Assembly (NCBI RefSeq): GCF_000512585.2
Contig: NC_089241.1
Span: forward strand, 558,001 to 622,000
DNA length: 64,000 bases
Direction of reading: 5' to 3'
Source of the DNA: Kwoniella bestiolae CBS 10118
Taxonomy: Eukaryota > Basidiomycota > Tremellomycetes > Tremellales > Cryptococcaceae
The position numbers were made by a program, and so were the translations under genes. The notes under the pieces are model-generated. The model saw only the letters and a list, made by a program, of their open reading frames with translations. It searched no databases and had not been told where the DNA came from. Below are positions 24,623-37,623 of this stretch, piece after piece. Position 1 is the first letter of the stretch. Every line of letters begins with the position of its first letter.

Positions 24623-25988
24623 CTATCGCTTACCCCTCACCACAACCCTCTTCATCTTAGGCATCTTCTCCTTCTTATCACCCGCATCATCCGCACTCCC
24701 AAGACTCAACCCCTTCTTCTTCGCTTCCTTCTCATTCTCCCTATCTCGCTTAATAGCAGCTACAGCCACACCGGCAGGCACGACAGGCGAATGCAAGGGC
24801 AATCGATCGTCCAAGACGGGTATAGGCTGAGGTGCCAATGGTGGTCTGGTAGGTAATTTAGGTGGAGGGATGACTTTCTTCTGAACATCTTGGGATTTAC
24901 TTTTACTTTTACTTTTCTTGTTGGGATTTTTCTTGTTCTTGTCGTCCTTTGATGCTTGTTTGGGGGATGGTTTGAGAGATCGCTTGGATGATGCAGTGGA
25001 GGGATCGAATATGATATTGGGATTACGTTGGCGGATCTGGTCAGAGAGGTATTTGTACAGTTGTGTTCCTAATCAATCATCACATCTCGTCAGCTATTCC
25101 ATTCTTTTACGGTGTTGCAGAAGCATCGGGAAGGTTGACTGACGGTTTTTGATGATTGGATTCAAGAATTTCCCGTCTTTGATTATTTGCACTTTCACTC
25201 GACCAGGGTTCTCCCAATCTGCTGGATGGCACCTATCGGGCTATGTGAGGGTTCGCATACGTCAGTTGGATATCGCGCACCGGCGCTTGCGAGAAGAGCG
25301 TGACGGAAGGTCCAACTCACCTCGAGAACACTAGGTAGACCTAATACTCTACATGCCTGGGCTATTTGACTCGCTTGAGGCCACCACACCGAACTTGGTC
25401 TAGGTACTCTTCGTCCATCGTTGATCGATACCTTCGCGTCAAAGTATAATGGGTAGACGGTGTTCCATCTGATCGAGGTCATAGTCAGCTTCATTCCACC
25501 GGAAACACAGTCTCACGGGGAAGCTGAACAATTGGCTTGGATGGGAGCGGAGAGGGCACTTACCCTTTATATACCGACGGGTCCTTGGCGACATTCGCAT
25601 TCCCATATTGTTTCCTCAACCTCTCCAGCCGTTCATCCTCTGCAGCCTGCAATCTCATCATATCGCCCATAAATCCTCCCATGGGGGTATTCGGGTTGAT
25701 GTCCGGTCCACCAGAACCAGAAGGTCTCAACTCATTATCCTGAGATCTTTCAACCAATTTGCCTTTCCCATTTCCTGTGGAAGCAGGCGGAGGCGGAGCA
25801 TTGACACCTTCACCGAATATCCCTCTGGACTGTTCAGCGAGTTTACTGAAATCCATGCCATCCTCGTCATCTGATATCTCCTCTAGCAGGGCTCCTTTCA
25901 GACCTGTATCAGGTAGTGCTCGGGGTTTGGATGAGGATGGGAGGGGGATGTCGGTGTCGTCGTCGAAGTAGTCTTCTACTGTTGGCAT
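24623..25988 (-). CDS. SEC65: Signal recognition particle subunit SRP19 / Sec65
   Basis: The N-terminal extension (MPTVEDYFDDDTDIPLPSSS) is acidic and disordered. The SRP19 core follows after an intron: NTVYPLYFDAKVSINDGRRV, PRPSSVWWPQASQIAQACRV, GLPSVLEPDRCHPADWENPG, then RVKVQIIKDG. This is the SRP19 signature that binds the tips of SRP RNA helices 6 and 8 and prepares the RNA for Srp54. The C-terminus is a long Lys-rich tail ending KMKRVVVRGKR at the stop 24623-24625, as in yeast Sec65, and may contact RNA or direct nucleolar assembly. The ATG at 25986-25988 is the first in frame. Introns lie near 25560-25475, 25325-25235 and 25145-25065. Confidence 0.93.
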
Positions 25989-26509
25989 GTTGGATGTGTG
26001 CTATATGAGTCTGATGAGAGTATAAGTAAGATCCAAGTATGATATTGAATATGACTTGGAGATATAGCTTAGATGGACGTTGACATGCATTATCATCGTA
26101 TCAACCATTCGATTAGATCATGCTTGGCTGGCACGCTACCATAGCCAGTTGATAGTACTCGGTGATATGCGGTGTTATGTCGTCATCACACTTTGAGGCG
26201 CGTGTTTCTCATCTCTCTACCCTGGGCCCCACTTGTTCAATCAGTGTCACCGTGTCATACTAGACCACGACCAATTCATTCACTCACAATTCACATTTAA
26301 AGCCTATATAACATATATACATATATATACCACACATCCATCATATCTTTTCACTCCACTCTTCTCTCATCTTATAATCAAAGAGGACAACCATACTGCA
26401 GGTCAGCTAATCGACAGGTCCACACAAAGTACACTCCTCTTCTATTTTATTCTATCAAATAGTCTGGTCGATAGACCCCAGCTCCACGATCCCAACGATA
26501 CGATACGCC
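25989..26509. promoter_or_regulatory. Divergent promoter region (SEC65 / CNA1)
   Basis: About 520 bp between two start codons. It includes an alternating AT stretch (tatatacatatatatacc near 26308-26330) about 190 bp upstream of the calcineurin ATG, which could act as a TATA-type element. No gene is seen. Confidence 0.45.
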
Positions 26510-29498
26510 ATGACCTCCCCTGCTACCCAGACTGCAAATGCCATAGCTGCAATAACCAATCGATCCAACGTCGTTATACCCGAGATCGATTTCACACAAC
26601 ATCAGTTGGAGAATGGCGATGTGGTTAGCACGACTGAGAGGGTGGTCAAAGATGTGAGTTCAGTTCATATGGGTGTGGCGAGTGGCGAGCAATGAGTGAT
26701 CGGGGATGACGGCGTGATGATATTGATCTGACGGATTGGACGATACGTGGGGATCATTTTTCGTTGTCTTCCGGATGGAGAGAATGGCAAAGACGATGAG
26801 ATTGCTCCTACCCTTGCGGATGATACGTTACTTGTACAGCGTTTCCCGGGATAGCCCATGTCCGCATTTGATACTCCGTCATTGAAGCTTTCCACTGTAG
26901 ACCAGCGACAACGACGACTGTAGCTGATACAATCATGTCTATAGGTACAAGCTCCAGCCATGTATCTACCTACGGAAGAGCAGTTCTTCTCGAAAACAGA
27001 TAAGAGCAAGCCGGATATCGCGTTTTTGAAGAACCATTTCTACAGGGAAGGAAGATTGACGGAAGAACAGGCTCTGTATATCCTTGAGAAGTGAGCTTTC
27101 GAGTTAGATTCAAACTTATGAAGCTAAAGCCCCAGATCTGCTATGTAGAGGTGGTGAGATCCTGAGGAATGAGCCCAATTTGTTGGAGGTTGATGCGCCT
27201 ATCACTGGTGAGTTGGCTACATAGGATCGGTTAGAAATGGTGCTTATCGATCATTTGCTTCTTAGTCTGCGGTGATATCCATGGTCAATATGTGAGCTGC
27301 AAAGTGTCTTCGTCTATTAACCAGACAGCTCACTAACTTGCTATCGTACAGTACGATCTCATGAAGCTCTTCGAAGTAGGAGGTAACCCCGCAGAAACAC
27401 GTTATCTATTCTTGGGTGATTATGTGGATCGAGGTTACTTCTCCATCGAGGTGAGCCAGACGACTGAAAGGTAACGGGACCTATAGCTGACATTGTGTGT
27501 TCAGTGTGTGTTATACCTATGGTCGTTGAAGATGTGGTACCCAGACACTCTCTTCCTGCTACGAGGAAATCACGAGTGTAGGCATTTGACAGATTACTTT
27601 ACCTTCAAACTTGAATGTGAGCTGCACTCCCGTATTTTGACGAACTTCAGCTTATCTATCAATGTGCTATAGGTAAACACAAATACTCCGAGACCGTTTA
27701 CAACGCTTGTATGGAAAGTTTCTGCAACCTACCTTTAGCAGCTGTCATGAACAAGCAGTTCCTTTGTATTCATGGTGGTTTATCTCCTGAGCTACACACT
27801 CTTGACGATCTCAGAGCTGTGAGTGATTTCTCTCATTGACTTGGAAACGTTAGCTTCCGAAAACGCGACGGACTCATGAAGCTGATATACAATGGCATCA
27901 TAGATTAACCGATTCAGGGAGCCACCCACCTCTGGGTTGATGTGTGATATCTTATGGGCGGATCCTTTGGAAGACTTCGGCTCGGAGAAGACGAATGACA
28001 CTTTCGTGCACAATCACGTCAGAGGATGTAGTTATTTCTTCACGTGAGTGGGCGGTTTCAACATCGAGAAAGCATTATGAATAGCTAATGATACGGGATC
28101 ACAGGTACAATGCCGCTTGTCAGTTCTTAGAAAGGAATAATTTGTTGTCTATCATTCGTGCACACGAGGCTCAAGATGCGGGGTAAGTTTCAGACTATAA
28201 ATATCAGCAAAAATCAGCTCATCAAATTCTATCTTAGCTACCGAATGTATCGAAAGACCAAGACCACCGGGTTCCCTTCAGTCATGACTATCTTCTCCGC
28301 TCCCAACTATCTCGATGTGTACTCGAATAAAGCTGCGGTGTTGAAGTACGAATCGAACGTTATGAAGTGAGTTGATTAGATCATGATCAGTTCGTGTACG
28401 TACAGCTGACGAGTAATCTTCCAGCATTCGACAATTCAACTGCACACCTCATCCTTATTGGTTGCCAAACTTTATGGACGTGTTCACCTGGAGTTTACCA
28501 TTCGTGGGAGAAAAGAGTAAGCTGAAGATGGCATACTGCTTGACGCAATATAGCTGACAATACTGCAGTTACCGATATGCTCATCGCTATTCTCAACTGT
28601 TGCACCAAGGAGGAATTGGAGGAAGAGGAAGAGGAGACTCCTATGGCTATCACCCCAGAGACACCAGAGGGTGAGTTGTCGAGCATGCCTGTGGTGGGAC
28701 CGCAGTTGACGTATTGTGCAACCTCAGTCGAAGATGTATCAGCGGAGAGGCGACAAATCATCAAGAACAAGATATTGGCTGTTGGACGAATGTCACGAGT
28801 ATTTGCTTTGTTACGGTACGTCGAGCTTCCTTTATCTGGCATTAGTATGTTGAAGCTGACGATGATTACAAACCTTATAGAGAAGAGTCAGAGAGAGTGT
28901 CCGAGCTCAAATCCATCTCTGGGTCAAACGCTCTACCAGCAGGTATGCTCGCCTCTGGAGCGGAGGGTATCAAAGAGGCTATACAAGGGTTCGAGGATGC
29001 GTGAGTTGTGTTGTTAACAAGGTGATTTATCAAACGAAGCAACTGACTGATATTTTTTGCGCATTGATCTGATCCAGACGAAAGAGTGATATTGAGAACG
29101 AGAGATTACCACCCGACATCATTGATCCCGACGAGGAGAACCCAGCTTCACCATCCGGTACGACCCCTCACACACCTGATGAACCCTCCTCACCTATACT
29201 GGATACCCACGCCATCACGCCAGGTACACCATCACCCATGTCCCCCGGATCACCTGGTACGCCCGGTACACCTTCTTCACCCGGTATGGGTGGGGGCGGC
29301 GGTATGACATGGAGAAGAGGACATTCGAGACAGACTTCCCTTGGAACCACCAAGACTTCTCCATCGAACCGAAGGCGATCATTGGAGAATACCATGCATC
29401 TCATAAGGGACGTGGTAGATGGGAAGGACGCTAATGGGGATGGTCAGTTGGAGAGGTTGGCGGAGGTTATTGCTAGTCCCACGAGGGGCAAGGAGTAG
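26510..29498 (+). CDS. CNA1: Calcineurin catalytic subunit A
   Basis: This is a complete Ca2+/calmodulin-dependent PP2B-type phosphatase of about 640 residues in a dozen or more exons. The metal-site and catalytic motifs are intact: [26 protein letters not shown], and later [12 protein letters not shown] and [17 protein letters not shown]. The calcineurin B-binding helix follows ([20 protein letters not shown]), then the calmodulin-binding helix ([20 protein letters not shown]). The autoinhibitory segment reads [20 protein letters not shown] and is followed by LPPDIID. The tail is Ser/Pro/Thr/Gly-rich ([15 protein letters not shown] and a Gly run), ending SPTRGKE. Calcineurin dephosphorylates Crz1-type factors and is needed for growth at host temperature in related yeasts. 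The first intron (26654-26944) is long. The exon boundary after GAA|GTGAGC at about 27092 is supported by [20 protein letters not shown]. Confidence 0.96.
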
Positions 29499-29984
29499 GT
29501 TGGGGTTTTAGTATATTCTTCGGTTTAAGGTGGGAAATAGGGAATAAAGATGAAATAGCTTTTATGTAGGGGACTGAAGACTTGAGAATGATAATGATAT
29601 TGTGCATGAGGAGATAGATGATGATGTTTTGTGTTATCCGATTCGATGTGTGTATATGATATGATACCCTTTTCTTTCTCTTGTAGTGGCACACATGCAT
29701 AAGTAATTTATATGTGGGATGAGTAGTATGACGCCATCTAACCCGTGGGTTTCAGAGAGAAGGGGGTAGTACTGGGATGGAAGTGAGGTAGGATGTGCTT
29801 TGTTGTTTGTGCTTTGTGCTGGTTGGCTGTGTGATCACTTCCAGCTCCAGCTCATGTCGGTCTCTGCTCAGTTCACCAGAATCACGAGATACATATCGCA
29901 TCAGATCGAATATACATCTTACAAACGAGCTGATTCCTGTTCGTCAACCACCAACGGACCAATACTCATGTTGTAGCAGACCAA
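29499..29984. other. Convergent intergenic region
   Basis: Holds the 3' UTRs of CNA1 (plus) and ANT1 (minus). Nothing else recognised. Confidence 0.5.
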
Positions 29985-31795
29985 TCAGACGGGTGATATT
30001 CTCTTTCTCAGCTTAGCAAAGAATACCAACAAGAGCCAAGCGTACGATTCGAACTGATCTTTCGAGACGAACAGTATACCTATCATCCCATGCATCAGCG
30101 TTTCATTACTCTTTTCACCTCTATCTCCATCTCAACTCTCAAACTGATGTCCCATTTCCACCATCTCCAACGAAAGACAGGGAGACTCACCCTGACACAA
30201 AACAGCTTTGACAATCTGCGCCCCCAAACCCTTATACCACCCCCTAACCCCATGTTCTCTATATACAGCCTTGAGGAGCGAGAGGGCATGTCGATGATGA
30301 TGATGGTATTTATGGCTGTGTTGTCTTGCCAATCCTGGTCTCCCTCCCTGGGTCTGGGTCTCCTTGGGAAGATCGACTGTAGCTGAGCCGAAAGCGGGTG
30401 GAGCGGATGCTACGGAGGCGTATGATGGGGTCGGGTCATTCCCCATTCCCGTCTCCGTCTTCGTGCTTTGTGTATCATTGGATTTGATCTCTTGATTTTG
30501 AGTGTCTGTGTTGAGACCCAGTGCTGAACCAGGCGATGACAGTGGTGGGTGCTCGGCGTCGTATTGGAGCTCTTCGGGGGTGGCTTTGGCTTGTAATCTG
30601 ACTTTTGCCTAAAACATCCGAAAGAGAATCAGCTAGATCGTTTACAGGGTGTCTCGATCACAGAGGGTTCAACTAATCTTGACCGGACGACTCAAGGTCA
30701 AGGCATATACAAAGAAACAGACCCAAGAAAAGACATCACCAACTCACAAAGATATAAGGATACGTAACAACAGTAGCCAACATCTTACTACTAACCCCCA
30801 ACCAGAAAGCCTCGCCCACTCCCAATTTCCCATGACCTTGCCCTTCAGGCTTGCGCGATAATCTGTAGGTCTTCAGTCTCTCGAATACACCATACGTAAT
30901 TGCCGGATTGACAGTAAGGACTAAACCAGGCTTCAATCCCGTCCATAATCCCGTGAGTCCATTTTCTGAAATTATCTCCTGAGCAGTCTCCATCAAGCTT
31001 GGCGCGTGCATGTTACCCTTGGAGAGAGGTCGCCAGAGCTGTTGTCTGGTTGCGATGACTTGTACGGGGATGGTGAAGATTTGTGCTAGGCCGCCTGCCA
31101 ATGCTCCTAGCAATAGCTCCGCAGAGGTGGACAACGATGCCACGCTCGGGGTTGAGGGACCTTTGACTGGTGAAGAGGAGGGGAGTCGGCGGATGTAGGA
31201 TGTTCGAAGGAGGGTGTGGAAGAAGAAGTAGGCGAATTCTGCGGGTTGCAATGGAACAGATGTAGGTTAGTATCTATTCTCTTGTTTCTGGTGAATTGCG
31301 AGTCAGATGATCTGATATTGATTACAGGATATTAGACAGACAACAGTGTTAGAAAGTACAACCCACGCTGAGAAAACGTCCCTATCATACTAGCTCCAAA
31401 CCCATGGAACGCCCCTGCTATCCCATCCTCTTTCAATATCCTCAATAACATCATTAACATCCCCCATGATTTGATTTTCTTATTGACATATCTCCTGATC
31501 GCTTTTATCTGTTCGTTTTGTTTACTCGATTCTGCCTTCTCTGCTTCGTTCGTTAGAGGTAATTCCCCTTCGGGCTTAACTTCTTCGTCGTCTTCTTCAT
31601 CCTCTGCTTGAAGTCGGGTCTTCACAGTATCGAGAGGGTACACAGCGCTACGTACATAATCAAATCAAAAGTCAGTATACTTCTGACTCGGACTCGGATA
31701 GATAGAATGACCCACGCATTGGCAAATACTGATCCCAGTGCGCCAGCTAGAGCTGAACCGAAGGGAGTGAGAGGTGGGTGAGGGTGAGGGGCCAT
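29985..31795 (-). CDS. ANT1: Peroxisomal adenine nucleotide carrier (mitochondrial carrier family)
   Basis: Three mitochondrial-carrier repeats are visible, each with its PxxxxxxR-type signature: AVYPLDTVKTRLQAE, FTIPVQVIATRQQLW and VVTYPYIFAKVRLQAK. The TRQQ version in repeat 2 is characteristic of the peroxisomal ATP carriers (yeast Ant1, PMP34/PMP47), which exchange cytosolic ATP for peroxisomal AMP for fatty-acid activation. It starts MAPHPHPPLTPFGSALAGAL (ATG 31793-31795), and the last exon encodes GILFVSKDQFESYAWLLLVF followed by FAKLRKRISPV (stop 29985-29987). Two unusual hydrophilic inserts are present: an acidic one after repeat 1 (EDEEDDEEVKPEGELPL) and a long one after VRLQAK (about 75 residues, His/Ser-rich). 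They lengthen the protein well beyond the usual about 300 residues. A non-ATP substrate cannot be excluded. Confidence 0.85.
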
Positions 31796-32639
31796 CGTGA
31801 TCGCGTAGTACAACTTTTCCACTGGGGTTCTTGTATCTTGAGGTGGGATATCGCCAAGTGCTTGGTAGCTCAAGTCGTATGAGCGAATTGCCAATGCAAG
31901 ATAGACAGATAAGATATCTATCAATGTCGAAATCTCTTTATCGCCCAGGACCACAGCAATGTGATTCAGTTGTTTTCTATCACAAACCCGGTTATTCACC
32001 CCACCTTCGTTAACCGGGCAAGCCTTGAGTCTAATTCGTATACTGGTGTCTGACGGGGGCCGTTGATCTTTCGTAATGACCATTAGAAAGTAGGCTAATC
32101 CCGCCCAGGAACACCGATACGTCACCACAGCCTCCGTATGCTACATGTAAGTTTATTTATAACGTTTCAAACGTCGAGCATGGCATACGCGTGTATTGTT
32201 GACAGGATAGATGCTCATCCTCATCTCCAACCTGATCTTCTCCATCTGCATCTGCTATACAGCACTAGTCACATCGAATCATATTATCGTATCCTAGGCC
32301 AAGACAGAGGGACATTCAACAAAGCAAAGAGGAGGAGATCTGTACTCCTTGCCCTTTTGGTTCCTTTGATACACGCACGCTACATACACGACATATAGGG
32401 TCACCCGTTCACTGCCATTCGGGCATTGCACACTCTTACAACGTCACTTGGATCAATCAATTGGAACAATCAATACAACACACGGACCATCTACCCCACA
32501 TATATATACTTGTTAATTGTCACACTTATACTCCTGCCTCGAGGTCATCACAAAACACTTCTCCTTCCTCATCCTTCATACTCTTCTTTCCTCCTATTTA
32601 ACAGTCTCTTGCACCTACACCTACACCTATTCCCTCATC
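31796..32639. promoter_or_regulatory. Divergent promoter region (ANT1 / PSD2)
   Basis: About 840 bp between two divergent start codons. A repeated ACCTAC hexamer (cacctacacctacacctat) lies at about 32611-32630, immediately before the PSD2 start. I see no gene. Confidence 0.45.
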
Positions 32640-35600
32640 ATGCCAAACACAGAAGAGGCTCTGGCAATAGCCAACGCCAACGCCAACACCAATCCCATCG
32701 AACAGACCCCTAGCAAAGCTCCACCTCGGTTGAAGAGACTAGCCTCCAAACCACTCAAAATGGCAGCCTCGACCTTCCGATCCTCCCGCGCTCCCTCACC
32801 AGGCCCATCAGATACCACCACCACCCTCGTCTCTTCAGACTCCGTATCCAGCGATAACAAATCAAGCAGATTCAGCGTAAGGAGATCATCGAAACACCAA
32901 CATCAGCATATATCGCAAGGTATGACCCCCGCTCAGATCGCTTCTGCTGCTCGGGGACCCAGGAAACCTTTGGAAGGTGAAGAACCTGCTGTCTACCTGA
33001 GAGTGAGGGTAGTGAGTGCAAAGGGGTTGGTAGCGAAGGATAGAGGTGGTACATCTGATCCGTAAGTCATGTGTCAACATGAGAAGCAAACGCACAAGAA
33101 GCATACTAATGCGATATCATATTGAATACACAAACAGATTCCTCACGTTGTTGATGCCTCCTTCCTCTCGACATTCAACCAAAGTAATCAAAAAGTCTCT
33201 AGACCCTACTTTCCCACCGGAATCAAGCACGTTTGATTTCCCCATTTACCTTAGTCTGACGGGTGTGATTGGCGGAAGGGGAATAGAATGCGTACTTTGG
33301 GACAAAGTGAGCTGCATAGATCAAAGTTCCCATACCTGAAGACATTCAGCTGATACAATGCTTCGCCAGGACCTCATGCGTAAAGAGTATATGGGTGAAT
33401 TGACCATACCCGTTGATAAATGGTTCCCTGAAGGAGAGATCCATCTCTGGCGTGAAGGTATACCTGTATGTCATGCAATCCCTTTACCTCCTAATTCAGA
33501 TACCGTTCGAAGCTCATCAGGTGTTCTTTGCAGCTCCTCACGCAGAAACTCTTGTCCACTCGTCGAAAGCATACCGTCACAGGAACGGTATCCTTCCAAA
33601 TTGGATTCGTCCCTCCTAAGGATGCTGTCGACTCTGAGGATGCCCTCAAGAGAGTAAGAAGAGTCTATGGTTCCCTTGTTGAACAAGCTAGCATCGGGAG
33701 GAACAGTATTGGTGTTTTGGGTGTACCGGCGGTAAGTGATCTCCGACGGATCAAACATATTATGGCATCTGGCTCATACGTTATGTGCATAACGTAGCAC
33801 AAGGGTATCGGTACAGTCAAAATGAGACAAGAATCCATCAAACCTTCTTCTCTTGCCAGACCTACCTCAATGGTCGCATCTGCCGTCTCAGGTATCGTGT
33901 CATCAATGAAAGGAGGACACAAGACCGTTCCAGTCTCTGGTCAGCCCAACTCCGCCGAAGTCGATGACGTAGATGATGAGGACGATGACGAGGATACGCT
34001 CTCCGACGATGGCATGTCCAGCTCATCTTCGTCAGACGAATTCGAAGATGCCTTGGAAGAGGAAGAGACCGAAACTCCCATGCCAATCAACGAGTCTCCC
34101 TCGGTAGTGGAGAATGCAATTGCTGGTATGAGCGAGCAAACTTCCGGATTACCCGACTCTACTAAAGCCAACAAAAGAGAAAGTAGTGGTCTACTGGCAC
34201 CATCAAACATCACTTCCGTACCTGGACCCAAATCACCTTCAAAGACTGGTTCAGGCTCAGGGGATTACTTCGCGTCTGGACCGATGATCAAGGGTGGTTC
34301 GGCCGATTCAGCTGTCAGTACACCCGGAGTGGTCACCCCTGGAGGAACGAAGATGCGACGACCCCTTTTCAAGAGGGGTAAATCAAAGACTGAATCGTCA
34401 AGCCAAGTCCCAACTGTTCAGAAGAAGAAATCTAGAGGGTTCAACTTTGATGCGAATCAAGGTAAGGAAGTGCTGGGTATTGTCATTTTGGAAATTAAAG
34501 GTGCAGAGGATTTACCGAAACTTAAAAATGGTATGTCAGCTTACTGCCCATAAGCCTTCTTCAGCTGATCAAGTAAGAGCTGATTCTTCAACAACGAAAT
34601 AGCTCTAAAATTCTCCTTCGACATGGACCCGTTCGTGGTTATTTCGTTCGGAAAGAAGGTCTTCAGGACTAGAGTCATCAGACATTCACTCAATCCTACT
34701 TGGGACGAGAAGTTGCTTTTCCACGTTAGAAGACATGAGAGTTCGTATACTATGCAATTTGCTGTCCTCGATTGGGACAAGGTAAGCTACCGAACCGTCG
34801 TTCCCAGCCGATGAAGGGGATGTAAGCTGACCCGTGATATAGGTCTCTGGAAACGATATGGTCGGAACCTGCACTTTGCCACTGAGTGAACTTATTGCAG
34901 ATGCGCCTAAGCCTAATCCCGATACTGGTCTTTATGATAAAGAAGTTGATGGGAAGCATGAAATGAAGGAGTTCACTGTGAGTGTCGTCGCATGATCTCT
35001 AACAGTACCTGCCAAAGCTTACATATGTACATATGTACGTCGTATAGCTTAACCTGTCAACCGAGAAAGACATGTCTTGGGAGGCTCGACATTCACCTAA
35101 ACTTACCGTCCGAGCGAAATACGAACCATACGATGCTCTTCGACAACGATTCTGGCGACAGTACATCACCCAATATGATGCCGACGATTCAGGTTGCATG
35201 TCCTACACTGAACTTACCGCTATGCTTGATTCACTCGGATCGACCCTCACACGACGAACCTTGGAAGGTTATTTCTCGAGCGTTGGCAAATCAGCCGACA
35301 AAGATGAACTGACCATTGAAGAGGTCATCCATTGTTTAGAGAAAGAGGTGACTAAATCTCGATCAGAGAAAGAGAAAGTGTCAGGAGATGAACTTGTTTC
35401 GAGCGGTACTGGTCTTGGAGGAGCTACACCTGCAGTATCTGCGCAACCTGCTCAAGAGGGATTAGAGATGACCGGACCAGAGGGTAACATCGCTGCGTCT
35501 GCTGGGGTGGATCCCGACGAACTGGCAGAACATATCGAGCGAAGTCGACCCAAGAACCAGGATGGAGCGTCGAAAGATGGTGATGAAGTTGCTGGTAATA

Positions 35601-37623
35601 TCCAACCTATATCCGAAAGACGAGAATCAAACGTCCCTGCTGTCAAAGTCGAACGAACAGCTACGTTAGATGGGATTACCACACCCTTAAATAGAGGTAC
35701 GAACGGAAGTGGAGATGAGATAGATGGGGAGGTCACCACCCCCGGATCAAGTTATTCCGAAAATGAAAACGACGATGAAACCCCTCTGGATGATAGAGAA
35801 CGAATTATCAACATCAAGACCTGTCCGTTATGCCATCGACCACGATTGGGTAAAAAATCAGAACAGGATATCGTGACTCATCTGGCTGTGTGCGCCTCGG
35901 CAGATTGGTCGAGGGTCGATAGGATCGTGACTGCAAATTATGTTACGTCTTCTCAGGCTCAACGGAAGTTCTTGAGTAAGATTGTGAATAAGGTGGCGAT
36001 TGGGAGTTATGCGTTGGGAGCGAATAGCGCGAACATTTTGGTGCAGGATAGGAGGTCGGGTCAGCTGCAGGAGGAGAAGATGGCTGTGAGTGTCTCCTTT
36101 TTCCTGCGTTCGCCTGCCCCCTGATTGTTCACATCTAAATCGTTCCGTTTCCCTACGCCCTTCAAGTTCCTTACCCCACTCCTCCCTGACGCTCCGCATT
36201 TGTCAATGGCGGAAGCTGATGCTGAATTATCACTTGCGTACTTAGGTTTACGTCAGATTGGGTATCAGGGTGCTGTATAAGGGTGCTAAAGGTCAGATGC
36301 ACAGTGTGAGGGGTGAGTGATAGCAATCCAAACATAGACTCCAATCGTGTGGAGCAAGAATGTGTTGCTTACATTCAAAGTGGCATCCTATAGCCCGTAA
36401 ACTCCTCAAGTCATTATCCGTCAAACAAGGTCTAAAATACGATTCCCCCTCCTCGGCAGTAGACATCCCAGGATTCATAGCCTTCCACAACCTCGATATC
36501 AACGAGATCTTAGACCCCTTAGATTCATACAAGAATTTCAACGAATTCTTCTATCGAAAGTTGAAGAAGGATGCTAGACCTGTTGAGGAACCTGGAAATG
36601 AGAGTAGATTGGTCTCGTGCGCGGATTGTCGGATGATGGCTTTTGAGACTGTTCATGAGGCTACGCAGATTTGGATCAAGGGACGGGAGTTTACGGTGGG
36701 GAGGTTGTTGGGGCCGAATTATAGGGATGTGGCGGGGAGGTATGAGGGTGGGGGATTGGCTATTTTCCGGTGAGCTTTTGTTTCTCAGGATCTTGCTACT
36801 AGTATCTCCAACTGCCGTGCGCTTGTCTACCAGTTCCTCTTTTCGGTAGTCTCTTGTCTGATAGTCGAATGCTTTCGATGACTGATATTTACTTTTGTCG
36901 AACTTGCTCAGACTCGCTCCTCAAGATTACCATCGATTCCATTCACCTGTCAAAGGAACGATAGGTAAAATGACGATGATCGACGGAGAGTATTACACCG
37001 TTAATCCTCAAGCTATTCGAACGACCCTGGACGTGTACGGTGAGAACGTACGGAAAATCGTACCGATCCAAAGCGAGGAGTTTGGGCTGGTCATGACTGT
37101 TTGGGTTGGTGCGATGAGTGGGTGTTCCAATTCTACACAATCTTTCTTAGACTCTGTCTCTGGGAAGATGAGACGAGTGGTAGCTGAGACATTCTTCTCG
37201 TTGATTAGTGGTCGGAAGTATCTTGACTACTGTTGAGGAAGGTCAGGAGGTCGAAAGAGCCGATGAGTTGGGTTATTTCGCTTTCGGTGAGTTACACTTA
37301 TCATCATAATGTGTCTCCTCTCTCTCGAGTGCAGAACCCTCACGACCTCTTGCCCAACTTTCTACTTCGGGGTTATCATTTCGAAAGCTAACTTGTCGTC
37401 CTAATGGGATATAGGCGGCTCAACCATTGTATGCCTCTTCGAGAAGGGAGCGATGAAATGGGATGAAGATCTATTACAGAATGGTAGAGCAAGTATTGAA
37501 ACGCTCGTGAGGATGGGGATGGGTATTGGACGAAGTGCCAAGAAATCTAATGGGAGTGGGAGTGGAGGTGGGAGTTTGAGCTCTAGTGTTGGTGTTAGTG
37601 GGGTGGCTACTCCTGCTGAGTGA
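32640..37623 (+). CDS. PSD2: Phosphatidylserine decarboxylase with two C2 domains and an EF-hand
   Basis: The protein of about 1,300 residues is built as follows: basic, Ser-rich N-terminus; C2A (VYLRVRVVSAKGLVAKDRGG, then FLTLLMPPSSRHSTKVIKKS); long acidic/Ser linker; C2B (LGIVILEIKGAEDLPKLKNA, then DMDPFVVISFGKKVFRTRVI and NPTWDEKLLF); EF-hand (YDADDSGCMSYTEL); a Cys/His segment (CPLCHRPRLGKKSEQDIVTH, then LAVC); then the decarboxylase domain. Catalytic-domain marks are FNEFFYRKLKKDARP, YHRFHSPVKGTI and the self-cleavage motif FGGSTIVCLFEKG, whose Ser becomes the pyruvoyl group. Psd2 enzymes convert phosphatidylserine to phosphatidylethanolamine in Golgi/endosome membranes. The ATG at 32640-32642 (MPNTEEALAI) is the first true ATG; an upstream in-frame TTG is not used. 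It ends GVATPAE at 37621-37623. About twelve introns. Confidence 0.94.

Noticed and set aside
32590..32640. ACCTAC repeat before PSD2 as part of the coding region
   Set aside because: The in-frame upstream start is TTG; the first true ATG is at 32640, so the repeat is in the 5' leader.
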